Positions 53,537 through 61,734 are shown, counted from the first letter of the stretch. The stretch is DNA of 64,000 nucleotides from Moraxellaceae bacterium (GCA_024234595.1 JACKNZ010000012.1:49338-113337), one strand, 5' to 3'. Made by a program: numbers and translations. Notes: generated by a model from the letters alone, not told the origin.

Positions 53537-54388
53537 TCATCCGCGTTTAGGGCAATAAACGCGGATAGTCTGTTTTAGAATATTTAGAGTACGATGTTGT
53601 TTGTCTAAATAAGGATTAAACTCAACCACTTCGATGGCTTGTAGTTTATGAGCGTGACGATGTTGTTTTAAAGCCTGTAACAGAAACGACCAAGCCAAGC
53701 CCTTTGGTTCTTTAACACTGACTGCTGGGGCAAATTTGGGGTCAATGGCATCCAAGTCTAAACTAAGACCAAAACCATATTGGCAAGCAGCCACTGTGCG
53801 CCATGCTTCATTAAAACATCGATAAAATCCGCGACGCTTAATTTCATCCATTGTGTAATAGCGTACATTAAGCTTGTTTAGTAAACGCTGTTCTTCAGCT
53901 TCAAAACTTCGTGCACCAAAAATGACACAGTACCGATAATCAATAATAGCCGTATTATTCGCTATCATTTTATCTTTATCATAACCCAGCAACATGGCTA
54001 AAGGCATACCATGAGCGCGTTGCGTATAAGAAGTGTCGGTAGTATGGCTATCAAAATGAGCATCAATCCATAATAGACCCATTTTTTGCCGTTGTTTACT
54101 CATTCCTTGCCATGTGCCAATGGCGCAACTATGGTCGCCACCCATAATAATAGGAAAATAATGAGTTTTAGCACGTCGAATATGATGAGCCAATTGACGT
54201 GTAGATTTTTTGAGAATAGGCAAAGCAGTATGATAATTTTTTAAATGGGGAGGATATTGCCAAACAATACCATGCCATTTAATACCAGAGAGAAGATGTT
54301 GTTTTATAACATTAGCCGCGTGGCGCGTACCAATATGTGCTCCACCCACGGCAAAAGCAGCACCGATTAACATCACGGGTTTTGTCAT
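53537..54388 (-). CDS. arginase/agmatinase-family ureohydrolase
   Basis: A dinuclear Mn hydrolase of 283 residues from the ATG at 54388; an in-frame TTG at 54400 is less likely. All six usual metal ligands are visible: His86 (GGDHS), Asp109/His111/Asp113 (DAHFDSH) and Asp211/Asp213 (SLDLDAIDP). The tail VVEFNPYLD fits arginase rather than agmatinase, but specificity is not certain. The last ten codons lie in a perfect inverted repeat (53539-53566). No ornithine or arginine genes are adjacent. Confidence 0.86.
   Translation of the reverse strand: MTKPVMLIGAAFAVGGAHIGTRHAANVIKQHLLSGIKWHGIVWQYPPHLKNYHTALPILKKSTRQLAHHIRRAKTHYFPIIMGGDHSCAIGTWQGMSKQRQKMGLLWIDAHFDSHTTDTSYTQRAHGMPLAMLLGYDKDKMIANNTAIIDYRYCVIFGARSFEAEEQRLLNKLNVRYYTMDEIKRRGFYRCFNEAWRTVAACQYGFGLSLDLDAIDPKFAPAVSVKEPKGLAWSFLLQALKQHRHAHKLQAIEVVEFNPYLDKQHRTLNILKQTIRVYCPKRG
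53539..53566. terminator. hairpin embedded in the 3' end of the arginase-family gene
   Basis: Perfect 11-bp inverted repeat ATCCGCGTTTA/TAAACGCGGAT with a 6-nt loop, 14 bases after the YiaD-like stop. Only a weak T-rich tail (GTCTGTTTTAG) follows on the plus strand, so a terminator role for the YiaD-like gene is plausible, not certain. Confidence 0.45.
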
Positions 54389-54452
54389 CTTTGTTATCAA
54401 TCTGAGTTAAAATCGTATAGAATCGCTGTTAATAACACAACTTAGGCAAAGC

Positions 54453-54464
54453 GCGTAAGTCCTA
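54453..54464. repeat. remnant right end of the miniature inverted-repeat element
   Basis: GCGTAAGTCCTA is an exact match to the element right end, with no left end nearby. Upstream AATCGCTGTTAATAAC may be decayed arm sequence. Lies between the arginase-family gene and the lipoprotein gene. Confidence 0.45.
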
Positions 54465-54613
54465 AATAAGTTTAGAATAAAAACAATAACAACAGACCTA
54501 CAGGCTTTGTTATTTTAGAATAATCAAGAATTGGAGCATAAGCTCGGTTTTTTATAATTATAATGGCCAACTGGCACTGCAATAGTAAAGGGCTAGTGTG
54601 CGGGAGTATCTGT

Positions 54614-55360
54614 ATGAATGGTTTAAAACGTGGATTAGTATTGATGGCAACGCTTGTGGTCACAGCTTGTGGCACACCGCAAAAAATTATTCATCCTGTC
54701 AGTAATCCCGAATTAACTATATTACGCGGTAAAATAGACTACATGATAGATACTTATCGCTTGCGTAATTTTACGATGGGCTCGTATTTGTTTCCTACCG
54801 AAGGCACTCTATTTCAAAAAATTCCTGTGACCGATGCGCGTAATGCCATTGTTTATATTTATCGTCCTCATAGTGCATGGAATCAAGAAGAGGTGATTGC
54901 GCCCAGTGTGTTTTTAAATGGTCGGCGTTTGCATGGTATTCGTGATGGTTCGTACTATTGGATGGAGTTGCCTGCGGGACAATATGATTTCGCCTTACGT
55001 CGTCCCATTGGCCCCGTATTTTTAACCCACATTTTTAAAACCAAGCTCAAAGTAGAAGGTGGGCGTTCCTACTATTTTAGATATGATGAGGAAGGCTTTC
55101 GTCCTAAACCTGATGCCAGTTTAGGTCTGTTTAAAGAAAAGTATTTATCGGAACTACCCGAAAGTATGGCTTTATCAGAAATCCGTGAGACGCGTTTAGA
55201 TAAACCGGGTTATGCCTTTGCAACGCCCAAACAAACAGCATGGAAACCTTTTGATTTATATGAAGATGGTGCTCATCCTGTACCAAAAACACGTTTAGAG
55301 GCTGACCGTGATTTGCAGGTAGCCAAGCAGGTGCTCATGTGGGATCCAACCACATGGTAA
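54614..55360 (+). CDS. DUF2846-type lipoprotein
   Basis: 248 residues from the ATG at 54614, which has GGGAG upstream; the open frame extends 17 codons further but that part lacks signal character. Signal peptide MNGLKRGLVLMATLVVTAC with a lipidated Cys at 19. Central region (about 75-160) with VYIYRPHSAWNQ, VFLNGRRLHGIRDGSYYWME and LPAGQYDFALRRP fits DUF2846, a beta-rich envelope domain of unknown function. Its end overlaps the next gene by seven bases. Confidence 0.8.
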   Translation: MNGLKRGLVLMATLVVTACGTPQKIIHPVSNPELTILRGKIDYMIDTYRLRNFTMGSYLFPTEGTLFQKIPVTDARNAIVYIYRPHSAWNQEEVIAPSVFLNGRRLHGIRDGSYYWMELPAGQYDFALRRPIGPVFLTHIFKTKLKVEGGRSYYFRYDEEGFRPKPDASLGLFKEKYLSELPESMALSEIRETRLDKPGYAFATPKQTAWKPFDLYEDGAHPVPKTRLEADRDLQVAKQVLMWDPTTW

Positions 55361-55665
55361 AGCCTGAAAGACCCAAATTCGTCATTCCACTATCGTATTT
55401 ATTGTTAGACATGGTTGGAGTGATATTATTTGGGTTAGGTTGTGCAATGGTGCTTGGCAAACAAGTACTCCCGCCAGAGTTGTTATTTATAAAAAATCAA
55501 GGCTGGCTACTGATAGTAGTTAGCCTTTTTTGTATGTTGCCAATGATTGTTTTTGTGTTAAAGGCCGTTCGTCACACTAAACAGCAAGATGCTTTGTGGT
55601 ATAACCAGCTTCCTCCCCAATTTAAAGCAAAATTAGAGGCAAAAATCAATGAATCTAAAAGATAA
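55354..55665 (+). CDS. small inner-membrane protein, unknown function
   Basis: Not recognised. 103 residues from the ATG that overlaps the upstream stop (ATGGTAA). Two membrane helices: FVIPLSYLLLDMVGVILFGL and WLLIVVSLFCMLPMIVFVLK. A charged C-terminus follows (VRHTKQQDALWYNQLPPQFK) that should face the cytosol. It overlaps both neighbours (7 bp and 17 bp), which argues for tight coupling of a lipoprotein, a membrane protein and an SDR. Confidence 0.75.
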   Translation: MVKPERPKFVIPLSYLLLDMVGVILFGLGCAMVLGKQVLPPELLFIKNQGWLLIVVSLFCMLPMIVFVLKAVRHTKQQDALWYNQLPPQFKAKLEAKINESKR

Positions 55666-56419
55666 AGTGGCAGTGGTCACAGGTGGTGCATCAGGTTTGG
55701 GCTTGGCGACAGTAGAGGCTTATCTTGCTAAAGGTGCTAAAGTCGCTATTTTTGATATGAATGCTGAACAGGGTGCTGTACTTGCGGCACAATTTGGTGA
55801 TAGCGTATTGTTTTGTCAGGTAAATGTGGCTGACGAAAGCTCGGTACAACAAGCCATAGCGGCAACGATGGCTAAATTTGGTGCGATTCATATTACCGTT
55901 AATTGTGCAGGTATTGGTTCAGCGGTGCGAACAGTGGGCAAAAATGGCCCGATGCCTTTAGATATTTTTAGTAAAGTGATTGCCGTTAATTTAATAGGTA
56001 CATTTAACGTCACACGTTTGACAGCCGCTGAAATGGCCAAAAACACCCCCGAAGATAGCGATGGTGAGCGTGGTGTCATTATCAATACCGCATCGGTGGC
56101 GGCGTTTGATGGACAAATTGGTCAGGTCGCTTATTCGGCTTCTAAAGGTGGCGTAGTTGGTATGACTCTGCCTTTGGCGAGAGATTTGGCAACGATTGGT
56201 GTGCGTGTAAATACCATTGCCCCTGGTATCTTTAACACACCGTTAATGAATGCCTCACCCGATAGCGTCAAATTACCGTTAATTGAGATGACACAATTCC
56301 CCAAGCGGCTTGGTCATCCCAGTGAATATGCACAGTTAGCGACGCATATCGTCGAAAATAAATTTATGAATGGCGAAACCATTCGTTTGGATGGCGCAAT
56401 TAGAATGGCACCGCGCTAA
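55649..56419 (+). CDS. SDR family, 3-hydroxyacyl-CoA dehydrogenase type-2-like
   Basis: 256 residues. VAVVTGGASGLGLATVEAYL (cofactor loop), NCAGIGSAVRTVGKNGPMPL, Ser in NTASVAAFDGQIGQ, Tyr/Lys in YSASKGGVVGMTLPLARDL, and IAPGIFNTPLM. The arrangement closely matches human HSD17B10-type enzymes and bacterial homologues oxidising 3-hydroxy-2-methylacyl-CoA. AGAGG precedes the ATG inside the upstream gene. The stop abuts that of the convergent epimerase (TAATTA). Confidence 0.88.
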   Translation: MNLKDKVAVVTGGASGLGLATVEAYLAKGAKVAIFDMNAEQGAVLAAQFGDSVLFCQVNVADESSVQQAIAATMAKFGAIHITVNCAGIGSAVRTVGKNGPMPLDIFSKVIAVNLIGTFNVTRLTAAEMAKNTPEDSDGERGVIINTASVAAFDGQIGQVAYSASKGGVVGMTLPLARDLATIGVRVNTIAPGIFNTPLMNASPDSVKLPLIEMTQFPKRLGHPSEYAQLATHIVENKFMNGETIRLDGAIRMAPR

Positions 56420-57328
56420 TTACAACAAACTTTGGTTGATTTCATAATCAAATGCATCGCTGAGTGCAGGTGTTCTAAATCGGAATCCTGCCTTTAACAA
56501 GCGACTGGGCAACACCCGTTGCCCATCAACTAACAAGGTGGACATTTCTCCCATTAACAACGACAGTAAGGGCTTAGGCAAGGGCAATAAGGCTTTACGC
56601 TTTAATTTACTGGCAAAAGTTTGCGTAAACTCCAGATTAGTCACAGGTTGAGGCGCGGTTAAGTTAAAAATGCCTGATAAAGTGGGGTGAGTCATTAAAA
56701 ATAAGACGGCTGATAAATAGTCGTACAAACTAATCCACGACAACCATTGTTGACCATCGCCTAAACGCCCCCCCAAGTTAAGACTAAAGACGGGCAATAA
56801 ACGTTTTAATAATCCGCCTTGTAAGCCCAACACCACTCCAGTTCTTATAATACAGACTCGTGTGGGCAAAGAACGCGCGTTAAGGGCTGCATCTTCCCAT
56901 GCTTGGCATAAGCGATGTACGTATTCATCATGAGCGTTTGAGTCTTCATCGACAATATGAGCCTGTTGATTGCCATACCAACCAATCGCCGAGCTTGAGA
57001 TAAACACCTGAGGTGGGGTATTGGCGCGTTGCATCCAATCTACCAATTCTTCGGTTAAACTCACTCGACTACTATATAGCAGCCGTTTACGTTGATTTGT
57101 CCACGGTTTATCGGCAATGCCTTCGCCTGCAAGGTTAATCACCACATCAAAATAATCTTTAATAGTTAAATCAGCGATACGTGAAATGGCTTTGACTTTG
57201 CCTTGATATCGACTAAAAACCACATCGGGTTGACGTGTTAAAATAGTCAGTTGATGGCCTTCGTGCAGTAAAATGCGGCATAATTGTTGTCCTAAAAAAC
57301 CTGTGCCACCTGTTATAAATATCTGCAT
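56420..57328 (-). CDS. TIGR01777-family NAD-dependent epimerase (YfcH-like)
   Basis: 302 residues. N-terminus MQIFITGGTGFLGQQLCRIL (NAD fold), VINLAGEGIADKPWTNQRKR, SSSAIGWYGNQQ and GVVLGLQGGLLKRLLPVFSL, ending in the DUF1731-like C-terminal region (LPSRLLKAGFRFRTPALSDA). These are the hallmarks of the family, whose substrate is not established. Starts 27 bp from element copy E. Confidence 0.9.
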   Translation of the reverse strand: MQIFITGGTGFLGQQLCRILLHEGHQLTILTRQPDVVFSRYQGKVKAISRIADLTIKDYFDVVINLAGEGIADKPWTNQRKRLLYSSRVSLTEELVDWMQRANTPPQVFISSSAIGWYGNQQAHIVDEDSNAHDEYVHRLCQAWEDAALNARSLPTRVCIIRTGVVLGLQGGLLKRLLPVFSLNLGGRLGDGQQWLSWISLYDYLSAVLFLMTHPTLSGIFNLTAPQPVTNLEFTQTFASKLKRKALLPLPKPLLSLLMGEMSTLLVDGQRVLPSRLLKAGFRFRTPALSDAFDYEINQSLL

Positions 57329-57355
57329 TTAGCTTAAATCCTATAGTCTTAAATA

Positions 57356-57456
57356 TAGGGCTTACGCATTTTGCCAAAATTAGCGCGTTTTGTGAGCTAA
57401 AAATCGTTAAGAACGATTATTTAGCAAGCAAATAAGCGATAACAGCGTAAGTCCTA
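57356..57456. mobile_element. miniature inverted-repeat element, copy E (101 bp, short palindromic centre)
   Basis: Ends TAGGGCTTACGC and GCGTAAGTCCTA. Arms CATTTTGCCAAAATTAGCGCG and AAATAAGCGATAACAGC, the same orientation as copies B and D. Centre AATCGTTAAGAACGATT. Flanks AAATA (57351-57355) and AAATA (57457-57461) form a possible direct repeat. Sits between divergent epimerase and glycosyltransferase genes. Confidence 0.75.
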
Positions 57457-57525
57457 AAATAGTTATGGGTATAACAGAGTGGTTATGTTTCTTCAAGTTA
57501 ACAAATTTTATGCTAGACCCTAGAT

Positions 57526-58758
57526 ATGCGAATTTTATTTGTTCACCAAAACTTTCCTGCACAATTTAAGTTTTTAGCTCCTGCTTTAGCTAAAGATACT
57601 AATAATCAAGTGGTAGCCTTAACCATGGCGGCTCAGCCAACGCAACATTGGCAAGGGGTACAAATTGTACGCTATGGTGCAAAACGTCAATCTACGCCCA
57701 ATATTCATCCTTGGGTAGTTGATATGGAAACGAAAGTGATTAGAGGAGAAGCGGCTTATTATGCGGCACAGCAATTAAAAAAATCAGGATTTGAGCCAGA
57801 TATTATTATTGCCCATTGTGGATGGGGAGAAAGTTTGTTTTTGAAAGATGTGTGGCCGACAGCTAAATTAGCGATTTATAGCGAGTTTTATTATCACGCA
57901 CAGGGCGCAGATGTGGGATTTGACCCTGAGTTTCCTGCTGTTATGGCTGATGAATGTCGGATTAGGGTTAAAAACGCCAATAATTTGCTGCATTTTGAAG
58001 TGGCTGATGCAGGAATTTCTCCTACTTATTGGCAAGCCAGCACTTTTCCAGCCCGTTTTAGAAACAAAATTAGTGTTATTCATGATGGCATTGATACTCA
58101 AGCGATTCAACCTAATGCGCAGATTGTCATGAGTTTTAAGCAAGGTGATACAGAGTTGTCCTTTAGTCGGCAAGATGAGGTGATAACTTTTGTGGCAAGA
58201 AATTTAGAACCGTATCGTGGTTATCATATTTTTATGCGTGCTTTACCTGAGATATTAAAACAACGACCGCAAGCAAAGGTGCTGATTATTGGCGCGGATG
58301 GTGTGAGTTATGGTAAGGCTGCCCCTCAAGGACAAACATGGAAAAACATTTTTTTAAATGAAGTCAAAGAGCAATTAGATATGTCGCAGGTGTTTTTTTT
58401 AGGGCAAGTGCCATATCCGCAGTTTATTGCTTTGTTGCAGCTGTCTCGGGTACATATTTATTTAACCTATCCTTATGTATTAAGCTGGAGTTTATTAGAG
58501 GCGATGAGTGCAGGTTGTGCCATTGTCGCTAGTAACACCGCGCCACTCAAAGAAGCCATTATTGATGAAGAAACAGGTTTGTTAGTAGATTTTTTTGATA
58601 CGAAAGCGTTAATACAAAAAGTATGTGAACTCTTAGATAATCCTCAAAAAGCGCAGCAATTAGGACAAAACGCACGTTTATTTGCCCAAAAAAATTACGA
58701 CTTAAAAACGGTGTGTTTGCCCAAACAACTAGCGTGGGTGAGTTCGTTGTTGAATTAG
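57526..58758 (+). CDS. family 4-type glycosyltransferase
   Basis: 410 residues, two Rossmann lobes (GT-B). N-terminal acceptor domain: MRILFVHQNFPAQFKFLAPA, then DIIIAHCGWGESLFLKDVWP and YSEFYYHAQGADVGFDPEFP. C-terminal donor domain: VIHDGIDTQAIQP, RNLEPYRGYHIFMRALPEIL, VLIIGADGVSYG and YPYVLSWSLLEAMSAGCAIV with the retaining E-x7-E region (LLEAMSAGCAI...KEAI). No other polysaccharide genes are adjacent, so the acceptor is unknown. Followed after 11 bases by a response regulator. Confidence 0.86.
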   Translation: MRILFVHQNFPAQFKFLAPALAKDTNNQVVALTMAAQPTQHWQGVQIVRYGAKRQSTPNIHPWVVDMETKVIRGEAAYYAAQQLKKSGFEPDIIIAHCGWGESLFLKDVWPTAKLAIYSEFYYHAQGADVGFDPEFPAVMADECRIRVKNANNLLHFEVADAGISPTYWQASTFPARFRNKISVIHDGIDTQAIQPNAQIVMSFKQGDTELSFSRQDEVITFVARNLEPYRGYHIFMRALPEILKQRPQAKVLIIGADGVSYGKAAPQGQTWKNIFLNEVKEQLDMSQVFFLGQVPYPQFIALLQLSRVHIYLTYPYVLSWSLLEAMSAGCAIVASNTAPLKEAIIDEETGLLVDFFDTKALIQKVCELLDNPQKAQQLGQNARLFAQKNYDLKTVCLPKQLAWVSSLLN

Positions 58759-58769
58759 GAAGCTGTAGC

Positions 58770-59306
58770 ATGAGTGATTTACCGTTATTACTTATTGTTG
58801 ATGACGATGCAACCTTTAGGCGGGTTTTAGAAAAAGCCATGCAGCGTCGTGGTTATGCGGTGTTAACTGCCGAAAATGTGGTTGGCGCAATGTCCTTAGC
58901 ACAACAGTATTCGCCTGAGTTTGCGGTGATTGACTTAAAAATGGAAGGGGCTTCGGGCTTAGAATTAGTTAAATACCTGCATCAGTTAGACAATCAAACA
59001 CGCATTGTGGTGTTAACAGGCTATGCCAGTATTGCAACCGCTGTAGAGGCGATTAAGTTAGGGGCGACACATTATTTGGCTAAACCAGCCAATGCTGATG
59101 AAGTGCTAGCTGCATTTGGTAAAACAGAAGGTAATGTTGAATTGGCTGTGAGCGATAATCCTTTGTCGGTAGAGCGATTAGAGTGGGAGCATATTCAGCG
59201 CATTTTGCACCAACATGAGGGCAATGTTTCGGCAACAGCGCGCGCTTTAAATATGCATCGTCGTACTCTGCAACGTAAGTTGGCTAAATATCCAGTTAAG
59301 ATTTAG
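58770..59306 (+). CDS. RegA/PrrA/RoxR-family response regulator
   Basis: 178 residues. Receiver domain with Asp11/Asp12, phospho-acceptor Asp55 (FAVIDLKMEGASG), Thr83 and Lys105 (HYLAKPANAD). Short C-terminal Fis-type helix-turn-helix: VSATARALNMHRRTLQRKLA. This is the redox-responsive RegA/RoxR architecture. The partner RegB/RoxS kinase gene is not adjacent. The ATG at 58770 follows AGGA. 11 bases after the glycosyltransferase stop, so co-transcription is likely. Confidence 0.9.
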   Translation: MSDLPLLLIVDDDATFRRVLEKAMQRRGYAVLTAENVVGAMSLAQQYSPEFAVIDLKMEGASGLELVKYLHQLDNQTRIVVLTGYASIATAVEAIKLGATHYLAKPANADEVLAAFGKTEGNVELAVSDNPLSVERLEWEHIQRILHQHEGNVSATARALNMHRRTLQRKLAKYPVKI

Positions 59307-59349
59307 TTTTTCTCAGCCTAATTATCTCAAAGGAAGAGAGGATTTTCTC

Positions 59350-59997
59350 TTAAAGATTGCGTAACTCTTTAATCAAAAGTCTTAATTCTTCTAAAATAGA
59401 GCCTCGGGTAAATAATAAATGCCAACGTCTGCCGCCTAAACGCTTCCACAACCAAGCCGCTCTAATACCAGCTAAAAGTACGGCTCGTACTTGTTCAGGT
59501 ACACCTACCGTTTGAAGTTTTTGCTGATTGCCTTTGATTTGTAAGCGAAAGCGTAAGGTACCAACGGTATCGACATACGCACCAGCAAAATTATTGATAA
59601 TGGTCTGATGACAAATATCATTATCAACATGAACCAATTGTTTTTGGGTTTGTTCTAAACGGGCGCGTAAAGTATTTAATAATTTATCTGATTTGCTCAG
59701 TTGACTTTCTAATTGAATGACACCTAGCGCGTATTCTAACTGATGAGCATAGTGTTCGTTGTCATTAAAACCGCCCACAGTTAAACAGTTTTCTAATGAA
59801 CGTAATCCAATACTTAATTGATGTACTGTGCCATAAATTGCTTCGGGGTTGTCGGTATCAAACACAACAATACTCTCAAGCAGTGTTTTCATTGCTTGGG
59901 GGTCGGCCGTGCCACGACGTGCCAAACTATCTGCCAAGGCTGCTGCTTGAAAAATGGCAGCAAGGGCTAAGGTTTTTTGACGATTAACATTGCTCAT
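59350..59997 (-). CDS. hflD: HflD-family protein
   Basis: 215 residues. RQKTLALAAIFQAAALADSLA and LESIVVFDTDNPEAIYG are typical of HflD (YcfC), a mainly helical protein known in E. coli for interaction with phage lambda CII; its general function is unclear. Three bases after mnmA, in the conserved nudJ-mnmA-hflD order; purB, which follows in E. coli, is absent here. Confidence 0.92.
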   Translation of the reverse strand: MSNVNRQKTLALAAIFQAAALADSLARRGTADPQAMKTLLESIVVFDTDNPEAIYGTVHQLSIGLRSLENCLTVGGFNDNEHYAHQLEYALGVIQLESQLSKSDKLLNTLRARLEQTQKQLVHVDNDICHQTIINNFAGAYVDTVGTLRFRLQIKGNQQKLQTVGVPEQVRAVLLAGIRAAWLWKRLGGRRWHLLFTRGSILEELRLLIKELRNL

Positions 59998-60000
59998 ATA

Positions 60001-61125
60001 CTATGTTGCCCATAACTCAGTGATTTCAATCACGCCACCACCCAAACAAACATCTTCCACATAAAACACCACTGATTGACCAGCCGTCACGGCACGTTGT
60101 GGCTCATCAAATACGACACGCACGCCATTTTCCTCAGCATGAATCACACAATGTTGGTCTGCTTGACGATAACGGGTTTTGGCTTTGCAGCGTAAGGGCA
60201 GTGTTGGAGCTGTACCTGCTACCCAATCAAGCTTCTCAGTATATAGGCTACGCGACATCATTAACGGGTGTTCATGGCCTTGACCAATAATTAAACGGTT
60301 AGTGCTTAAATCTTTAGCTACCACAAACCACGGGGCTTCGGCACTGTTTTTAACACCGCCAATACCAATACCTTGCCGTTGTCCCAAGGTGTAATACATT
60401 AAGCCTAAATGCTCGCCAATCACCTTGCCTTCATCAGTGACAATTTCGCCTTTTTGTGCGGGCAAATATTGTTGTAAAAAATCTCTAAAACGACGCTCAC
60501 CAATAAAGCAAATGCCTGTAGAGTCTTTTTTGGCATGGTTTATAAAGCCTTGTTCGGCAGCAATACGGCGCACTTCAGGTTTTTCAATCTCGCCAACAGG
60601 AAACAACGTTTTAGCAATTTGCGTGCCACTGACGGCATGTAAAAAGTAACTTTGGTCTTTGTTGGGGTCTAAACCTTTAAGTAACTGCGCACATTCGGGG
60701 TCATTGCTGCGACGTGTATAATGACCTGTGGCAATAAAGTCTGCACCTAAAACCAAGGCATAATCTAAAAACGCTTTAAATTTGATTTCTTTATTGCATA
60801 AAATATCAGGGTTTGGGGTGCGACCTGCTTGATACTCTGCCAAAAAATGCTCAAACACTCTGTCCCAATACTCAGCCGCAAAATTGGCAGTATGCAGTTT
60901 GATGCCTAATTTATCGCACACTGCCTGAGCATCTTTAAGGTCTTCTTTAGCGGTGCAGTATTCTGTGCCGTCATCTTCCTCCCAATTTTTCATAAACAGG
61001 CCTTCAACAGCATAGCCTTGTTGCAAAAGAAGATACGCGGAAACCGAGGAGTCAACACCGCCAGACATTCCCACAATCACTTTAGGGCGTGAGGTGGCGG
61101 TGGTAGAAGTTAAATTAGCGTTCAT
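60001..61125 (-). CDS. mnmA: tRNA-specific 2-thiouridylase
   Basis: MnmA thiolates U34 of tRNA(Lys/Glu/Gln). 374 residues. PP-loop GMSGGVDSSVSA (19-30); catalytic Cys110 (TPNPDILCNKEIKF) and Cys206 (DSTGICFIGE); CGTP-type GQRQGIGIGG. The N-terminus has a Thr/Ser-rich leader of 13 residues before the core, slightly longer than in E. coli. The start overlaps the nudJ stop by 4 bp (ATGA). Confidence 0.97.
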   Translation of the reverse strand: MNANLTSTTATSRPKVIVGMSGGVDSSVSAYLLLQQGYAVEGLFMKNWEEDDGTEYCTAKEDLKDAQAVCDKLGIKLHTANFAAEYWDRVFEHFLAEYQAGRTPNPDILCNKEIKFKAFLDYALVLGADFIATGHYTRRSNDPECAQLLKGLDPNKDQSYFLHAVSGTQIAKTLFPVGEIEKPEVRRIAAEQGFINHAKKDSTGICFIGERRFRDFLQQYLPAQKGEIVTDEGKVIGEHLGLMYYTLGQRQGIGIGGVKNSAEAPWFVVAKDLSTNRLIIGQGHEHPLMMSRSLYTEKLDWVAGTAPTLPLRCKAKTRYRQADQHCVIHAEENGVRVVFDEPQRAVTAGQSVVFYVEDVCLGGGVIEITELWAT

Positions 61126-61583
61126 TGTGACGTAGGATGCTCATAAATCGCAGATAATGGAAAAGATTGACCACGTAAATAGTCTTGAATGCATTTTATC
61201 ACCAAAGGGCTGCGCGCGCGATTGGTAGCAATTAACTCATCCAGTGTTAACCACACGGCACGAATAATGCCTTCGTCTAAGGGACGTTCATAATGATGAA
61301 TCGCTTGGGCAATAAAACATACACGGTAGTAAGTGGTATCGGGTTTAAGAGGAGGGCTGTAAGTATATAAACCGAGTAGGGCGGTTGGTTCAACGTCAAA
61401 GCCTGTTTCCTCTAGGGCTTCGCGTTTAGCGGCTTCGATTAAGGTTTCACCTTTTTCAACGTGGCCTGCGGGTTGGTTAAACACATCTTCGTGTGATTCT
61501 AAAATATCTTCTTCCACCAATAAAAATTTGCCATCACGTTCTACAATCACTGCAACAGTGACATGAGATTGCCAATTGTTCAT
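61122..61583 (-). CDS. nudJ: NUDIX hydrolase NudJ-like
   Basis: 153 residues. The start at 61583 (MNNWQSHVTVAVIVERDG) follows AAGGAG with correct spacing; the open frame has nine more codons upstream that are not needed. Nudix box GHVEKGETLIEAAKREALEE with TGF. NudJ hydrolyses HMP-pyrophosphate and nucleoside di/triphosphates. The position before mnmA supports NudJ over other Nudix enzymes. Confidence 0.9.
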   Translation of the reverse strand: MNNWQSHVTVAVIVERDGKFLLVEEDILESHEDVFNQPAGHVEKGETLIEAAKREALEETGFDVEPTALLGLYTYSPPLKPDTTYYRVCFIAQAIHHYERPLDEGIIRAVWLTLDELIATNRARSPLVIKCIQDYLRGQSFPLSAIYEHPTSQ

Positions 61584-61676
61584 ACTAGACTCCTTGTTTG
61601 CCCTAGCCATGAGGCCGATTGAGCAAGATGAAAAAACGCGCTAAGTTAATAGGGTATGCTGACGATGATGGATAAC

Positions 61677-61700
61677 ACTTCGACTACGCGCTCAGTGTAC
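61677..61700. repeat. REP-like palindrome (CTTCGAC...GCTCAG family), short copy 3
   Basis: CACTTCGACTACGCGCTCAGTG, related to the copies at 6771 and 9891, in the nudJ-moaC gap. Shorter and less perfect, so the assignment is moderate. Confidence 0.45.
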
Positions 61701-61734
61701 GTCCAATTGCGTAAATTTATTATAGAGAGAATCT

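Noticed and set aside
61584..61734. Molybdenum-cofactor riboswitch upstream of moaC
   Set aside because: The 151-bp gap is mostly a REP-like repeat and lacks a recognisable multi-stem Moco RNA structure.
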